64,000 bases of DNA from Chloracidobacterium thermophilum B (GCF_000226295.1 NC_016024.1:1099501-1163500), one strand, 5' to 3'. Counted from the first letter of the stretch, positions 36,872-46,754 are shown. Program-made: numbers and translations. Notes: generated from the sequence alone by a model not told the origin.

Positions 36872-38503
36872 ATGTCAACTGATGCGCTCAAACTGGAGTC
36901 ATCCCTGACTTCTTCGCCCTCATCGCCGGAAGCCAAGGCATCAGCCTGGCCGCGGAGTCTGCTGTTTGTCGTTCCCATTCTGGCGGCTACGGCTTTGGTT
37001 CTGGTGCGCGCCTTCGGGACGGCCCCGACCGTGCTCAGGGAAGGGAATCTCACGGTGTTGGCGTTGCTTGCCTACCTGGGGGCGACGGCGGCCTTCGTCA
37101 TGTGGATGCTGGGACGCGAGTCGCTGCTTCAGCGCATCGGCATCGGCACGATGGCCTTTGGCTACGTCATGAACCTTGCCGCGTGGGGCATCCGGTGGAT
37201 TGAGTACATCGAGTTTGAGAAGACCAAGCCGGCGATGCAGGCCATCTGGCACACGCTGCCGCTGATGGAAAAGATTACGCATACCTATCCGCTCAACAAC
37301 CTCTACGACATCGGGCTGGCTTTTACGGGTTTTGCCGTGCTTTCCAGCCTCATCCTGACCACGCAGGACAAATACCGTTTCATCGGCGCTGTGACGATGC
37401 CGCTGGCGGCGCTGACGCTCACGCTCGTCGTCTTTCTGGGCAGCGAAGTGACCACGTTGCAACCCATTTTGCGCAGCTACTGGCGTCCGATTCACGTCAG
37501 CATTGCGGCCATCAGCTACGGCGTCTGTCTTGTCAGCTTTGGCATCGCGCTGCTGTATCTGCTCAAGGATGGAGTGCGGATCGAAAGCATGGCGTTGTGC
37601 GTGGCGATCTTCGGGCTTGTCACCTACGCCACGATTGGCGACTTCAAGGTGCTGACGACCGGCACGTACGGGTTGGGTGTCCGCTGGATGGGCAGCGGCC
37701 TCAACCTGTCCGGCGGCGGCGCGCTGCGGGCGACACTGCCTGGTGTGGGGACGCTCATGCAGCTTGGCTGGCTGGTGTATGCCGCCGCCGGCATCGCGCT
37801 GGCGGTCTATTTCTTCCGCAATGACCAACTGGCGCGGCAGTGGGGCAATCGCCTCATGGTGGCGGCGCTCATTGTGCAGGTGCTCATCTTTGGCGCCATT
37901 TTCTACCGGATGAAGTCGCCGATGGACATCAATGCGGCCATTCATCCGGGGCAGCATCAGGCGTTTGGGGCCTGGCTGGCGAAGCGTTCCGACATTGACC
38001 CGGCGACGCTCGCCCCACAGCAGCTTCAGGCGGAAGGCGCGCGCTGGCTGAACCAGAATGCCAGTGCCCTGGAAATCAGCTTCAACTCAAATCCGGTCGA
38101 GCTGGCGACCATTCTCACCCTCATTGCCTGTACGGTCTTTGTCGTCCTGTTTGCCTGGCGCGGTGCGGCGATGCTCGAAAAACTGCCGAGTCTCGACACG
38201 CTCGACGATCTGACCTACAAGACGGTTTCGGTTGCTTTTCCGCTGCTGCTGATGATGCTGGTGACGGGGGCGGTCTGGGCGAATGAGTCGTGGGGGACGT
38301 ACTGGAGCTGGGACCCGAAGGAGACCTGGGCGCTTGTGACCTGGCTGGCCTATGCGGGGTATCTCCACACGCGGATCGTGCACGGGTGGAAGGGGCGCAC
38401 CTCGGCTTACTTTGCCGTTCTGGGCTTTATCTTCGTGCTGTTCACCTACCTGGGCGTGAGTTTCCTGCTACCGGGGCTGCATTCCTACGCTGGCGTGGAC
38501 TAA
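36872..38503 (+). CDS. ccsA: System II cytochrome c biogenesis protein, CcsA/CcsB-like
   Basis: 543 residues, a multi-pass membrane protein. The C-terminal part has the haem-handling WWD-type motif SWGTYWSWDPKETWALVTW flanked by conserved His residues in hydrophobic segments, the hallmark of CcsA/ResC. The N-terminal portion is longer than typical CcsA, with extra helices. It attaches haem to apocytochromes outside the membrane together with CcsB/ResB (not in view). It would serve the c-type cytochromes of photosynthetic electron transport. ATG at 36872. Confidence 0.88.
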   Translation: MSTDALKLESSLTSSPSSPEAKASAWPRSLLFVVPILAATALVLVRAFGTAPTVLREGNLTVLALLAYLGATAAFVMWMLGRESLLQRIGIGTMAFGYVMNLAAWGIRWIEYIEFEKTKPAMQAIWHTLPLMEKITHTYPLNNLYDIGLAFTGFAVLSSLILTTQDKYRFIGAVTMPLAALTLTLVVFLGSEVTTLQPILRSYWRPIHVSIAAISYGVCLVSFGIALLYLLKDGVRIESMALCVAIFGLVTYATIGDFKVLTTGTYGLGVRWMGSGLNLSGGGALRATLPGVGTLMQLGWLVYAAAGIALAVYFFRNDQLARQWGNRLMVAALIVQVLIFGAIFYRMKSPMDINAAIHPGQHQAFGAWLAKRSDIDPATLAPQQLQAEGARWLNQNASALEISFNSNPVELATILTLIACTVFVVLFAWRGAAMLEKLPSLDTLDDLTYKTVSVAFPLLLMMLVTGAVWANESWGTYWSWDPKETWALVTWLAYAGYLHTRIVHGWKGRTSAYFAVLGFIFVLFTYLGVSFLLPGLHSYAGVD

Positions 38504-38531
38504 ACCCAACCGGTCAGTTCTTCGCACAGCA

Positions 38532-38574
38532 GCCCAAAGCGGCCGTCCACTCTTCGGGCAAGGCTGCTTTGGGC
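38532..38574. terminator. candidate bidirectional hairpin between ccsA and prmA
   Basis: A 13-bp stem with one mismatch (38532-38544 with 38562-38574) sits between convergent genes. No T-run follows on either side, so it is not a classic intrinsic terminator, but its position suggests transcript ending. Confidence 0.45.
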
Positions 38575-38577
38575 GCG

Positions 38578-39477
38578 TTATGCTGGTGTGTCACCAGGGC
38601 GGCGCTGGGCCAGAGCGGCCCACCATTCGCCGTCGGTCTGCGTCTGCCGCAGGTCAAGCCCGGCGGTCGTCAGAGCTGCTGCTACGCCGGCCTGTCGTTC
38701 GCTGAGAATACCGGCCGCGATGAGGTGTCCCTGCGGACGCAGAACACGCGCCAAATCCGATGCCAGCGCCGTGATGACCTCGGCGGTCAGGTTGGCCAGC
38801 ACCAGATCGAAGTGGCCGTCCGGGTAGGCGGTGACGCTTCCGACGTGCATCTGAAGGCGCTCACCAATGCCGTTGCCCTGGGCGTTGGCGGCGGCAATGG
38901 CAACCGCATCGGGGTCGGTATCGCAGGCGCTGCACACCACAGCGGGGAACAGCTTTGCCGCCGCAATGGCCAGAATGCCCGTTCCGGTGCCCACGTCGAG
39001 TAACCGCTCCGGTGTTGTGGGGAGCTGTTCAAGCAGTGTCAGGCAGGCTTGCGTCGTGGCATGCGTGCCAGTGCCAAACGCCATGCCGGGTTCGATGACA
39101 AGGCGCAGGCGGCCCTGCCATTCGAGGTTGGCTTCGGCTTCAGCGCGCCGCCATGGCGGAACGATGAGCCACCGCTGTCCAACGGGCTGAACCTTCCAGT
39201 CGGCTTTCCACTTCGCCAGCCAGTCTTCATGTGGACGGCGCTCGATGGCGAAATCCCGGAGATGCCCTTCGTGGTCGTCAAATGCCGCCAGTGTGTGTTC
39301 GAGCGCCGCCAGCAGGTTTTCGGCCGCCGGGGCTTCCGGGAAGTAGGCGCGCAGGGTTGTGCTGGTGTCCGTCTCGGCGACGGTTTCGAGACCCTGGGCG
39401 CCAGCCTGCCAGAAGGTCTCGCCAATGGCTTCAGCGGTGTGGGCCGGGACGGTGACGTGAACGATGTAGAAGTCCAT
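38578..39477 (-). CDS. prmA: ribosomal protein L11 methyltransferase
   Basis: 299 residues. An N-terminal substrate-recognition domain is followed by an SAM-dependent methyltransferase with MAFGTGTHATTQACL, LLDVGTGTGILAIAAAKL and the VLANLTAEV motif of PrmA. It trimethylates ribosomal protein L11. It is the last gene of a minus-strand series (surE-plsC-era-prmA), 80 nt downstream of era. Confidence 0.95.
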   Translation of the reverse strand: MDFYIVHVTVPAHTAEAIGETFWQAGAQGLETVAETDTSTTLRAYFPEAPAAENLLAALEHTLAAFDDHEGHLRDFAIERRPHEDWLAKWKADWKVQPVGQRWLIVPPWRRAEAEANLEWQGRLRLVIEPGMAFGTGTHATTQACLTLLEQLPTTPERLLDVGTGTGILAIAAAKLFPAVVCSACDTDPDAVAIAAANAQGNGIGERLQMHVGSVTAYPDGHFDLVLANLTAEVITALASDLARVLRPQGHLIAAGILSERQAGVAAALTTAGLDLRQTQTDGEWWAALAQRRPGDTPA

Positions 39478-39557
39478 CCTCGAATCCGATCATGCGCGTT
39501 ACGCCCGAAAAAGGAACTGGCTGCAATCGCGGCCGTGCTCCCGCCGACGCAGGCCGC

Positions 39558-40514
39558 CTAGCGAATGCCCAGTTCGTCAAGGCAGCGTTCGTTGTTACGC
39601 CAGTGTGGCTCGACTTTGACGAAGATTTCGAGAAAAACGTGGCGGCCCAGCATCGTCTCGATCTCGGCACGGGCGGCAGCGGCCATATCCCGCAGGCGCA
39701 GGCCGCCGCGCCCCAGGACAATGGCGCGTTGTGACTGCCGTTCCACAAGGATGACACAGGCCAGGTGAAGGCTGCCGTCTTCCCGCTCCTCCCACTTTTC
39801 GACAGCCACCGCCACGACGAAAGGCAGTTCGTCGGAAAGCTGCCGGAGCAGTTGTTCGCGCAGAAATTCCGCAACGAGGGTACGTTCGGTCTGATCCGTC
39901 AGATCGTCTTCGGCAAAGGGCGGCGGCGCGATGGGGAGATGCGTCAGCAGGCAGCGAAGGAAAACATCCGTTCCTTCACCCGTGAGTGCCGAGATGGGAA
40001 TGTAATCCAGAAAATCGTGTTCGTGGCGATAGAAGTCAATCAGCGTCAGCAGCCTGCTTTTGTCGCCGAGCCGGTCAATCTTGTTGAGCGCCAGCAGCGC
40101 CGGGCGTCCCGACTGTTTGACAAGGTTGAGCACAAACCGGTCGCCGTTGCCCGTGGAGACAGAGGCATCGCGCAGAAGCACGACGATGTCCACCGTCGCC
40201 AGCGCGTCAAGAACGGCCTGCATCATCCGTTTGTTGAGCCGGTAGCCCGGCTTGTGGACGCCGGGCGTATCCACGAACACGATTTGCCCTTCCGGGCGCG
40301 TGACGATGCCCAGGATACGGGTGCGGGTCGTCTGGGGCTTGTCGGAGACCGCCGCGATTTTCTCTCCGACCATGTAGTTGATAAGCGTGGATTTGCCGGC
40401 ATTGGGGCGCCCGATGAAGGCGACAAAGCCGCTGCGGAGGTCAGGCGAAGCCGAAGACTCCGGCGCAGGCTCCGTGGCGGGTATCAGCGGGGCATAGGAA
40501 ACTTCGCGCTCCAT
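39558..40514 (-). CDS. era: GTPase Era
   Basis: 318 residues: a G domain (GRPNAGKSTL, DTPGVH, NKID) followed by a C-terminal KH domain (AIVLGRGGLRLRDMA). Era binds the 3' end of 16S rRNA and helps 30S assembly. The ATG at 40514 starts about 20 residues before the G1 strand, a slightly longer N-terminus than usual. It lies 41 nt downstream of plsC. Confidence 0.96.
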   Translation of the reverse strand: MEREVSYAPLIPATEPAPESSASPDLRSGFVAFIGRPNAGKSTLINYMVGEKIAAVSDKPQTTRTRILGIVTRPEGQIVFVDTPGVHKPGYRLNKRMMQAVLDALATVDIVVLLRDASVSTGNGDRFVLNLVKQSGRPALLALNKIDRLGDKSRLLTLIDFYRHEHDFLDYIPISALTGEGTDVFLRCLLTHLPIAPPPFAEDDLTDQTERTLVAEFLREQLLRQLSDELPFVVAVAVEKWEEREDGSLHLACVILVERQSQRAIVLGRGGLRLRDMAAAARAEIETMLGRHVFLEIFVKVEPHWRNNERCLDELGIR

Positions 40515-40555
40515 AGGTTACTATTGCAGCTACCGTGACGCGGACTGGTGAGATG

Positions 40556-41323
40556 CTACCGTGCGGAGCCGGGTTCCTGGGACGGTTGGACAGCACTGCC
40601 CGGTATGAGACTTTCCGCTGCGGCTTTCAGTTCATCGAACATCACCCGTACCCGCTGCCAGCAGGCCGTGGCAAATTGTTCCTTCGTTGGAAAATCGGCG
40701 GGCAGCAGCGGTTGGCCGTACCTGATCCAGACCCGCGTCGTGAGCTGTTCAATAATTTTTTCCGAGCCGAAAATGGCAATCGGGACGACAGCGATGTTTT
40801 CCTGCCAGGCCGTCCAGATGAGGCCCCAGTGCGGTTCGGGCTTGGGTTCGCCGGTTTTGCTGCGGGTGCCTTCGGGAAACAGGTAGATCGAGCTGACTTC
40901 GCGGATGCGCCGGATGGCGTCGCGTTGGACGCGCTTGCGGTCTTCCGGGTCGGCCCGGTCGAACAGCAGGTTGCCGCCAATGTTGCCGGCAAAGGCAATG
41001 ATGGGAACGCGCAGCACTTCCTTTTTGCCGATGAAGGGATAGGGACTCAGCGAGAGCAGCAGTGGCGTATCGGCCAGACTCAGGTGGTTGCTGATGAACA
41101 GGTGATTGCGCGTCAGCGGCCCACGGGTGTGCTCGTGGCCTTCGGCCGTCAGCCGCACCCCGAAAACCCACCGCAGCAGGTAGGAAAAGAACTTGAACGG
41201 GTACGTCATGATGCGCGTCCGCATGGGTTGCCGGAAGGGAAGGGCAATCCAGGCCGGAACGAGCAGAATCAGTGCCGCCAGAAGAAGGGTTGCTGCCAGG
41301 CGTAACCCGGTGATGATCTTCAT
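40556..41323 (-). CDS. plsC: 1-acyl-sn-glycerol-3-phosphate acyltransferase
   Basis: 255 residues. A hydrophobic N-terminus anchors it to the membrane. It carries the acyltransferase motifs NHLSLADTP (HX4D), FPEGTRSKTG and a late VPIAIFGS. It acylates lysophosphatidic acid to phosphatidic acid. It lies between surE (9 nt upstream) and era, in one minus-strand operon. Assignment to PlsC rather than another LPLAT is by motifs and neighbours. Confidence 0.93.
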   Translation of the reverse strand: MKIITGLRLAATLLLAALILLVPAWIALPFRQPMRTRIMTYPFKFFSYLLRWVFGVRLTAEGHEHTRGPLTRNHLFISNHLSLADTPLLLSLSPYPFIGKKEVLRVPIIAFAGNIGGNLLFDRADPEDRKRVQRDAIRRIREVSSIYLFPEGTRSKTGEPKPEPHWGLIWTAWQENIAVVPIAIFGSEKIIEQLTTRVWIRYGQPLLPADFPTKEQFATACWQRVRVMFDELKAAAESLIPGSAVQPSQEPGSAR

Positions 41324-41332
41324 ACTTTTCCT

Positions 41333-42088
41333 TCAGAGGTCTTCGGTTTCCCAGCTTTTGAGGTGTGCCAGGGCGCTGCGGTCGGTGAGGTCATTGCGCA
41401 GGGGGGTGATCGCCACCAACCCTTCGGCAATGGCCGTGTAGTCCACGTCCGGCGCTTCGTCGCGTCCGTCGGCTTCCGTACCAATCCAGTAGTAGGGCCG
41501 TCCGCGTGGGTCAAACCGTTCCTCGATGTTGGTACAAAGCAGCTTGGTTCCGGTCCGCGTGAACCGGTAGCCGCGAATCGGCCCTGGCGGAATGTTGACA
41601 TTCAGCAGGGTGTGTTTGGGAAGGCCGGCCTGCAGGACTTTGCGGGTCAGGCGGGCAGCAAAGGGCGCTGCGTGGGTGTAATCAAACTCTGTCCGCGAAA
41701 CGAGCGAGAAAGCAAGGCTTGGGATGCCATTGACTGCACCTTCGAGCGCCCCAGCCACAGTGCCGGAATAGGTGACACTGTCACCCAGATTGGCGCCGCG
41801 ATTGATGCCGGAAACGACGATGTCCGGGCGGGGCTGGCCCTTCAGAAGCCAGTGCAGCGCCAGCACGATGCAGTCTGTTGGCGTCCCTTCCACGGCATAC
41901 CAGCCGTCCCGCTCGCGCTGTTTGCGAATGCGGAGTGGACGCCCCAGCGTCACCGAGCGGGAGCAACCGCTGTGTTCGCTGGCCGGGGCAACAACCATGA
42001 CTTCGCCCAGGGTCTGAAGCTGCTCGACGAGTGCGCGCAGCCCGGAGGCATAGATGCTGTCGTCATTCGTGACCAAAATGAGTGGCAT
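41333..42088 (-). CDS. surE: 5'/3'-nucleotidase SurE
   Basis: 251 residues with the metal-site motif VTNDDSIYASG, later SGINRGANLGD and YSGTVAGALEG, all typical of SurE. It dephosphorylates nucleoside monophosphates under stress. The ATG at 42088 is fixed by the conserved MPLILVTNDD start. It lies just downstream of tRNA-Pro and its terminator, and 9 nt upstream of plsC. Confidence 0.97.
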   Translation of the reverse strand: MPLILVTNDDSIYASGLRALVEQLQTLGEVMVVAPASEHSGCSRSVTLGRPLRIRKQRERDGWYAVEGTPTDCIVLALHWLLKGQPRPDIVVSGINRGANLGDSVTYSGTVAGALEGAVNGIPSLAFSLVSRTEFDYTHAAPFAARLTRKVLQAGLPKHTLLNVNIPPGPIRGYRFTRTGTKLLCTNIEERFDPRGRPYYWIGTEADGRDEAPDVDYTAIAEGLVAITPLRNDLTDRSALAHLKSWETEDL

Positions 42089-42146
42089 GGCGTAGTCAAT
42101 AGCGCAACTCGGTAACTGTGCCAAGTGTGTTTGGCACTGTGACAAA

Positions 42147-42181
42147 GCAAAACGGCGAGGCGGGAAGTCCCGTCTCGCCGT
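42147..42181 (-). terminator. intrinsic terminator of tRNA-Pro
   Basis: A 14-bp stem with one G-U pair (42152-42165 with 42168-42181) is followed, on the minus strand, by TTTTGC. It separates the tRNA from surE. Confidence 0.9.
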
Positions 42182-42189
42182 GTGAAACG

Positions 42190-42266
42190 TGGTCGGGATG
42201 ACTGGATTTGAACCAGCGACCTCACGCACCCCAAGCGTGCGCGCTACCAGGCTGCGCCACATCCCG
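42190..42266 (-). tRNA. tRNA-Pro (GGG anticodon)
   Basis: 77-nt cloverleaf with acceptor stem CGGGATG/CATCCCG, D arm GCGC..GCGC, anticodon loop TTGGGGT giving GGG, T arm GCTGG-TTCAAAT-CCAGT, and an encoded CCA end. The minus-strand gene is followed by its own terminator. Confidence 0.97.
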
Positions 42267-42357
42267 TCAGGCGTGCCGCCATCAGCGACAAGCCGCCATT
42301 CAATCACAAGCGACGCCGCTTGTCACGCCTTCACTGTCCTTGGTTGGCTTGGTTCTT

Positions 42358-45300
42358 TCACTCCGGCAAAATCAACTTTTTGTGGAGTGGTTGCGTGTCA
42401 GGGCTGGTGCTGGCGTCAGTCGGCGACCGCACCAGCAATTGGGTTGGCGATCGCTCCAGCAATGTGTCTTGCGATGCTTCCTGCATCATCTCCTCTTTTT
42501 CGGCCGTGTTGGTACGGGAAGGGAAAGACACCCGCCCGGTCGTGGCCGTGACACCCCGGTAAGGTTGCATCCCGGCCGCCGCCGCGAGACGATTGCCAAA
42601 CTCGCGCGCCGTCGGACGTTCGTCAGGTGACTTGGCCAGCGCCTGCAGAACCACGTCGGCCACTTTTGCCGGGATACCTTCCAGCGGCGGCGGGGGCTGC
42701 CTGAGGTGTCCGATGATGACGCCCAACGTGCCTTTGCCAGTGGATGGGAAGGGCACCCGCCCGGTGAGCATCTCGTACAGCACGACTCCGGCGCTATAGA
42801 CATCCGAACGCCCATCGTAGGGACGATCATCGAGCCGCTCTGGCGACATGTAGATGGGCGTTCCCACGACGCCGCCGGTTTCGGTGATCCCGGCCAGCGG
42901 GTCGTCGGCGTCCGGCTCCAACAACTTGGCAATGCCGAAATCCACGACCTTGACGACTTCACCCTCCGGTGTCTGGTGCAGAAAGATGTTGTCCGGTTTG
43001 ATGTCGCGGTGAATGACCCCGGCCTCATGCGCCGTGGCCAGCACGTCACACACCGGCAGCATGATGGCGATGCTCCGTTCAACCGGGAGCGCCCCGCAGA
43101 GTTTCAGTTCCGTGGCCAGGGAAACGCCCTGGAGCAGTTCCATGACCAGATAAGCAATGCCATCCTCCGACACGCCGAAGTCAATCACACTGACCGCATT
43201 CGGGTGATTGATGCGGCAGGCCGAAATGCCTTCGCGCCGGAAACGCTCGACACTGGCTGTCGTGGCGTTTTTGCCGCTGGGACGAAAAATCTTGACAGCC
43301 ACCGGGCGTTGCAGGGCAACTTGTTCCGCCTGATAGACGACGCCAAACCCGCCCCCGCCAATCTTTTTCACCAGTCGGTACTTGCCGGCAATGACCGTTC
43401 CCGGCAGGACATCCGTCAGGGCGGTGAAAATCGCATTGGCCTGGCGGTGCAGCTCCAGCAACGCCTCATTTTTGCGCCCCAGTTCCTGGTTTTTGCGGTT
43501 GGCTTCCTGCTGGGCCGCCTGAATTTCCTGGAGTGCGCGTTCCAGCGCCGCATTCTTTTCGTTGAGCTGCGCCGTACGGACAGCAACCTGTCGCTCCAGT
43601 GCAGCCGCCCGGCGCTGGAGCGCCAGGTTGCGCCAGCGAAATCCACCCAGAACCAGCAGACTGAGCACCAGCAGCCCCAGCCCACGGGCCCAGAGGGTCT
43701 GGTAAAAGAACGGCTTGACCACCAGGGTCGCCGTTGTGCCGGACTCGTTCCACACGCCGTCGTTGTTGCAGGCCGTGACATGGAACCGGTACGTCCCCGG
43801 CGGGAGGTTGGTGTAGTAGGCCGTACGGCGCGTCGCCGCTTCCACCCAGCTTTCGTCAAAGCCTTCGAGCCGAAAGCGGAAGCGCATCCGTTGGGGCGCC
43901 AGAAAGCTCAGCGCCGTGTAGTGAATCTCGAATTTCCCGGTGCCGGGTTCGATGACCACCTGGGTCGGCGCCAAAAAGGTTTGTCGTTCCGTGATGACAC
44001 TTTCGATGACGACGGCCGGCGGCTGGGCGTTGAACGGCAGCCGTTCGGGAGCCAGCAGGGCAAGTCCGCCGATTGTGGCAAAGGCCAGCCGTCCGTCCCG
44101 CAACCGCAGGGCGCAGGGTTGGGACGTGCCGTTGCACTGGTTGGCGCCCATGCCGTCGCTGAGGTCAAACGTCGTGCAGTTGACTTGGGATTGTGCGCCG
44201 GACAGGAAAGCTTCGCGTTCCTGCCGGTCGAGCCGGAAGATGCCACGGTTGCAGCTCATCCAGAAGTTGTCGGCGGCATCGGGAAGGATGGCAAACACGG
44301 TGTCGTCGAAGAGTCCATCCTTGTGGGTGATTGTCCCAAAACGTCCCTCGCGGTACCAGGCCAGTCCGCCGCCGGTGCCAATCCACAGTGTGCCATCGGC
44401 AGCTTCATGAAGGGCAAAAACCAGATTGCTGGGGAGCCCTTCCTTGACGGTGAAACGGGTGATGTCCTCACCCTGGACGCGAATCAGACCGCGCCCGTTG
44501 GTGCCAATCCACATCGCGTTGTCGCGCAGTTGCGCGATGACGCGAATGTTGCCACCGGTGATGTTTTCACTCTGGGCGTCAATGGTGCGGATGACTTGCC
44601 CCTCCCGCAGAACATTGATCCCGCCGCCGACCGTTCCGACCCAGAGCGTTCCATCCTGTGCGGCACAGACGGCATAGACGTTGTCGTTGGTGAGGCCGTC
44701 GGCCGTTGTGATGGAGCGCCACCGTCCATTGGTGAAACAGAGAACACCTCCCTGGTTGAGTCCGAACCAGATACGCCCCTGGGTGTCTTCGGTGATGGAC
44801 CGGACGCCCAGGGTTTTCATGCCGGTTTCCAGCCCGTAGTGCTTCCACTGTCCTTTTTCGAGGCAGTCAATGCCAGCTTCATCGAGACCGACCCAGAGCC
44901 GGCCCTGGCTGTCCTCCAGGACGACGCGCACATTCGCATCGGTCAGCCCATGGTACGTGCTCAGGTTGACGATCCTGGCTTCACGCAGGCGGTTGAGACC
45001 GCCATTCGTGCCGACCCAGCAACTCCCTTCGTGGTCGCGGCAGATGGCCCGTACGAACCGGTGCAGAAGCCCATCTTTGGGGGTGCGCCAGTCCCATCGT
45101 CCCTGCGAGAAGCGCCCCAGTCCGCCATTTTCGATACCGACCCAGAGTGCCCCGTCAGTATCCTCATACAGGGCGTGGACGGCATCATCGGGAAAGCCTG
45201 TCCGGCGTGCATACTGGGTGAGAATTTGCCCTTGAGCATCGAGATGCAGCAGCCCCTGCTGGTTCGTCCCGGCCCACACCGTTCCATCCCGCGCGACATG

Positions 45301-45954
45301 CAGGGCAAAAACGATGTCGTTCGGTTTGCCACCGTTGAGGGAATGATTGTGAAAGACGCCGTTCCGAAAGGCAGCCAGACCACGCCCGTACGTGCCAATC
45401 CAGAGCGTTCCGTCGGGGGCCAGGGCAAGCTGCTGGAGGCTGTCGAGGGGGAGTCCATCTTTAATCGTCAGCGTCTGCCACTGGTTTTGATGCCAGCGGG
45501 TCAGCCCACGGCTGGTGGCGAACCAGAGCGCACCATCCGGGGTTTGGGCAATGTCCAGCACGAAGTCACTGGCCAGTCCCTGTTCCGTGGTCAGGGCTTC
45601 AAAGACGCCATCCCGGTAGCGCACGACGCCGCCGCCAAACGTACCAATCCACAGCGTGCCGTCGCGGTCCTCAAAGATGCACCGGATGTTATGGTTGCGG
45701 AAGGCGGGCGTGGTGCGTTTGTCAAAAGTGGCGAAGCGGACGCCATCGAAGCGCACCAGACCTTCGTAGGTGCCAATCCACAGGTAGCCCTGGCGGTCCT
45801 GCGCCAGCGCCAGCACGGCGGCCTGTGGCAGTTCATCCCGCCAGGCATCCAGCGTGTAGTCACGCAGCGAACGGCCCTCGGAGGCCATTCCGAGCGCCCA
45901 CCACAGGCACACCCAGATACCGATTCCGAACAGATGCGCACTTAATCGGGACAT
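42358..45954 (-). CDS. sensor-like protein with beta-propeller, Y_Y_Y domain and Ser/Thr kinase
   Basis: 1198 residues. A signal peptide is followed by two large seven-bladed-propeller-type regions built of Reg_prop repeats (many GTLWIGT-like blades, about residues 45-680), a Y_Y_Y domain, a transmembrane helix (about residue 770), a coiled coil, and a full Ser/Thr kinase (IGGGGFGVVYQ, VKIF, HRDIKPDN, DFG) with a disordered tail. Periplasmic ligand sensing is thus coupled to Ser/Thr phosphorylation, where the usual Reg_prop partner is a histidine kinase. The substrate is unknown. Confidence 0.88.
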   Translation of the reverse strand: MSRLSAHLFGIGIWVCLWWALGMASEGRSLRDYTLDAWRDELPQAAVLALAQDRQGYLWIGTYEGLVRFDGVRFATFDKRTTPAFRNHNIRCIFEDRDGTLWIGTFGGGVVRYRDGVFEALTTEQGLASDFVLDIAQTPDGALWFATSRGLTRWHQNQWQTLTIKDGLPLDSLQQLALAPDGTLWIGTYGRGLAAFRNGVFHNHSLNGGKPNDIVFALHVARDGTVWAGTNQQGLLHLDAQGQILTQYARRTGFPDDAVHALYEDTDGALWVGIENGGLGRFSQGRWDWRTPKDGLLHRFVRAICRDHEGSCWVGTNGGLNRLREARIVNLSTYHGLTDANVRVVLEDSQGRLWVGLDEAGIDCLEKGQWKHYGLETGMKTLGVRSITEDTQGRIWFGLNQGGVLCFTNGRWRSITTADGLTNDNVYAVCAAQDGTLWVGTVGGGINVLREGQVIRTIDAQSENITGGNIRVIAQLRDNAMWIGTNGRGLIRVQGEDITRFTVKEGLPSNLVFALHEAADGTLWIGTGGGLAWYREGRFGTITHKDGLFDDTVFAILPDAADNFWMSCNRGIFRLDRQEREAFLSGAQSQVNCTTFDLSDGMGANQCNGTSQPCALRLRDGRLAFATIGGLALLAPERLPFNAQPPAVVIESVITERQTFLAPTQVVIEPGTGKFEIHYTALSFLAPQRMRFRFRLEGFDESWVEAATRRTAYYTNLPPGTYRFHVTACNNDGVWNESGTTATLVVKPFFYQTLWARGLGLLVLSLLVLGGFRWRNLALQRRAAALERQVAVRTAQLNEKNAALERALQEIQAAQQEANRKNQELGRKNEALLELHRQANAIFTALTDVLPGTVIAGKYRLVKKIGGGGFGVVYQAEQVALQRPVAVKIFRPSGKNATTASVERFRREGISACRINHPNAVSVIDFGVSEDGIAYLVMELLQGVSLATELKLCGALPVERSIAIMLPVCDVLATAHEAGVIHRDIKPDNIFLHQTPEGEVVKVVDFGIAKLLEPDADDPLAGITETGGVVGTPIYMSPERLDDRPYDGRSDVYSAGVVLYEMLTGRVPFPSTGKGTLGVIIGHLRQPPPPLEGIPAKVADVVLQALAKSPDERPTAREFGNRLAAAAGMQPYRGVTATTGRVSFPSRTNTAEKEEMMQEASQDTLLERSPTQLLVRSPTDASTSPDTQPLHKKLILPE

Positions 45955-46067
45955 GTCATCGGGAAGCCGTCGGCCGGCTGTTCAGGCTTTGTGGGACAGG
46001 CTGTTATATGCCGGGGGACGTGAGAACAGGGACACTGCCCACCAGATGTGAGTGATGGCTTCACCGT

Positions 46068-46754
46068 TTAGATGTTCATGGCCCAGCGGGGCAGAATTTT
46101 TGGGTCATCGTACCATGTCAGCAGCGGAACGGGCAGGTGATACACGCCTTCAAGCCGGATGACTTCCGAACCTTCCAGCGCCATGCAGGGTTCCGGCACG
46201 ATGCCATCGCCCCAGACATCCCCCGGCGCACCCAGCAGGCTTTCATACAGGGCATAGGCTGTCCGTTCAGCCAGCGTTCCTTCACGGTTGCCCCGGATGT
46301 ACCGGCTGATCACGCTCACATAGCGGATTTTCGGAGCAAAAAACGCGCCGGGATAGTGCTCATTGGCCCAGCGGGTCGAGACCGAACTGGCCGGGGCCGA
46401 GCTGTGGTGCGGCGTGCCAAGGCAGACCAGCGTGGTGACGAAGCGATGGCCGGCGTAACGGCGTCCGCAGTAGTCATCCTCGCCGAGAAACTTCCGTGTC
46501 AGCCGCCCGCCGGCGCTGTGGCCGATGACCGTGACCGGCGCACCGGTCTGTTCAGCGACGGTTTCAATGCACTGTGCCATCACGTCTATGACCGGGCGGA
46601 AGTTGGCCCCGGAGGACTGCCACCAGTGGTAAGGCTCAATGGGAGCAATCCACACCTGCCGGTTGAAGGGTTCGGCCCGCAGACGGTTGGCAAGGGGAAG
46701 ATAAGCCCGCCATTCAAGGAAGTGACCGGCAACGATGACAATGGGGGAAGGCAT
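46068..46754 (-). CDS. lipase/esterase-like alpha/beta hydrolase
   Basis: 228 residues. It has VVAGHFLEWRAY at the first strand, the nucleophile elbow GHSAGG, and a C-terminal His in VYHLPVP. The layout resembles plant and cyanobacterial PGAP1/lipase-like esterases. The start ATG 46754 leads directly into the first beta strand; there is no signal peptide. Substrate unknown; neighbours are divergent. Confidence 0.75.
   Translation of the reverse strand: MPSPIVIVAGHFLEWRAYLPLANRLRAEPFNRQVWIAPIEPYHWWQSSGANFRPVIDVMAQCIETVAEQTGAPVTVIGHSAGGRLTRKFLGEDDYCGRRYAGHRFVTTLVCLGTPHHSSAPASSVSTRWANEHYPGAFFAPKIRYVSVISRYIRGNREGTLAERTAYALYESLLGAPGDVWGDGIVPEPCMALEGSEVIRLEGVYHLPVPLLTWYDDPKILPRWAMNI

Noticed and set aside
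36941-37957. Long minus-strand open frame inside the ccsA-like gene
   Set aside because: Antisense shadow of a membrane protein with clear motifs; composition is His/Arg/Gln-rich without family resemblance.
42706-45945. Very long plus-strand open frame opposite the propeller-kinase gene
   Set aside because: It is antisense to a gene with clear domains; GC-rich codon bias of the real gene produces the shadow.
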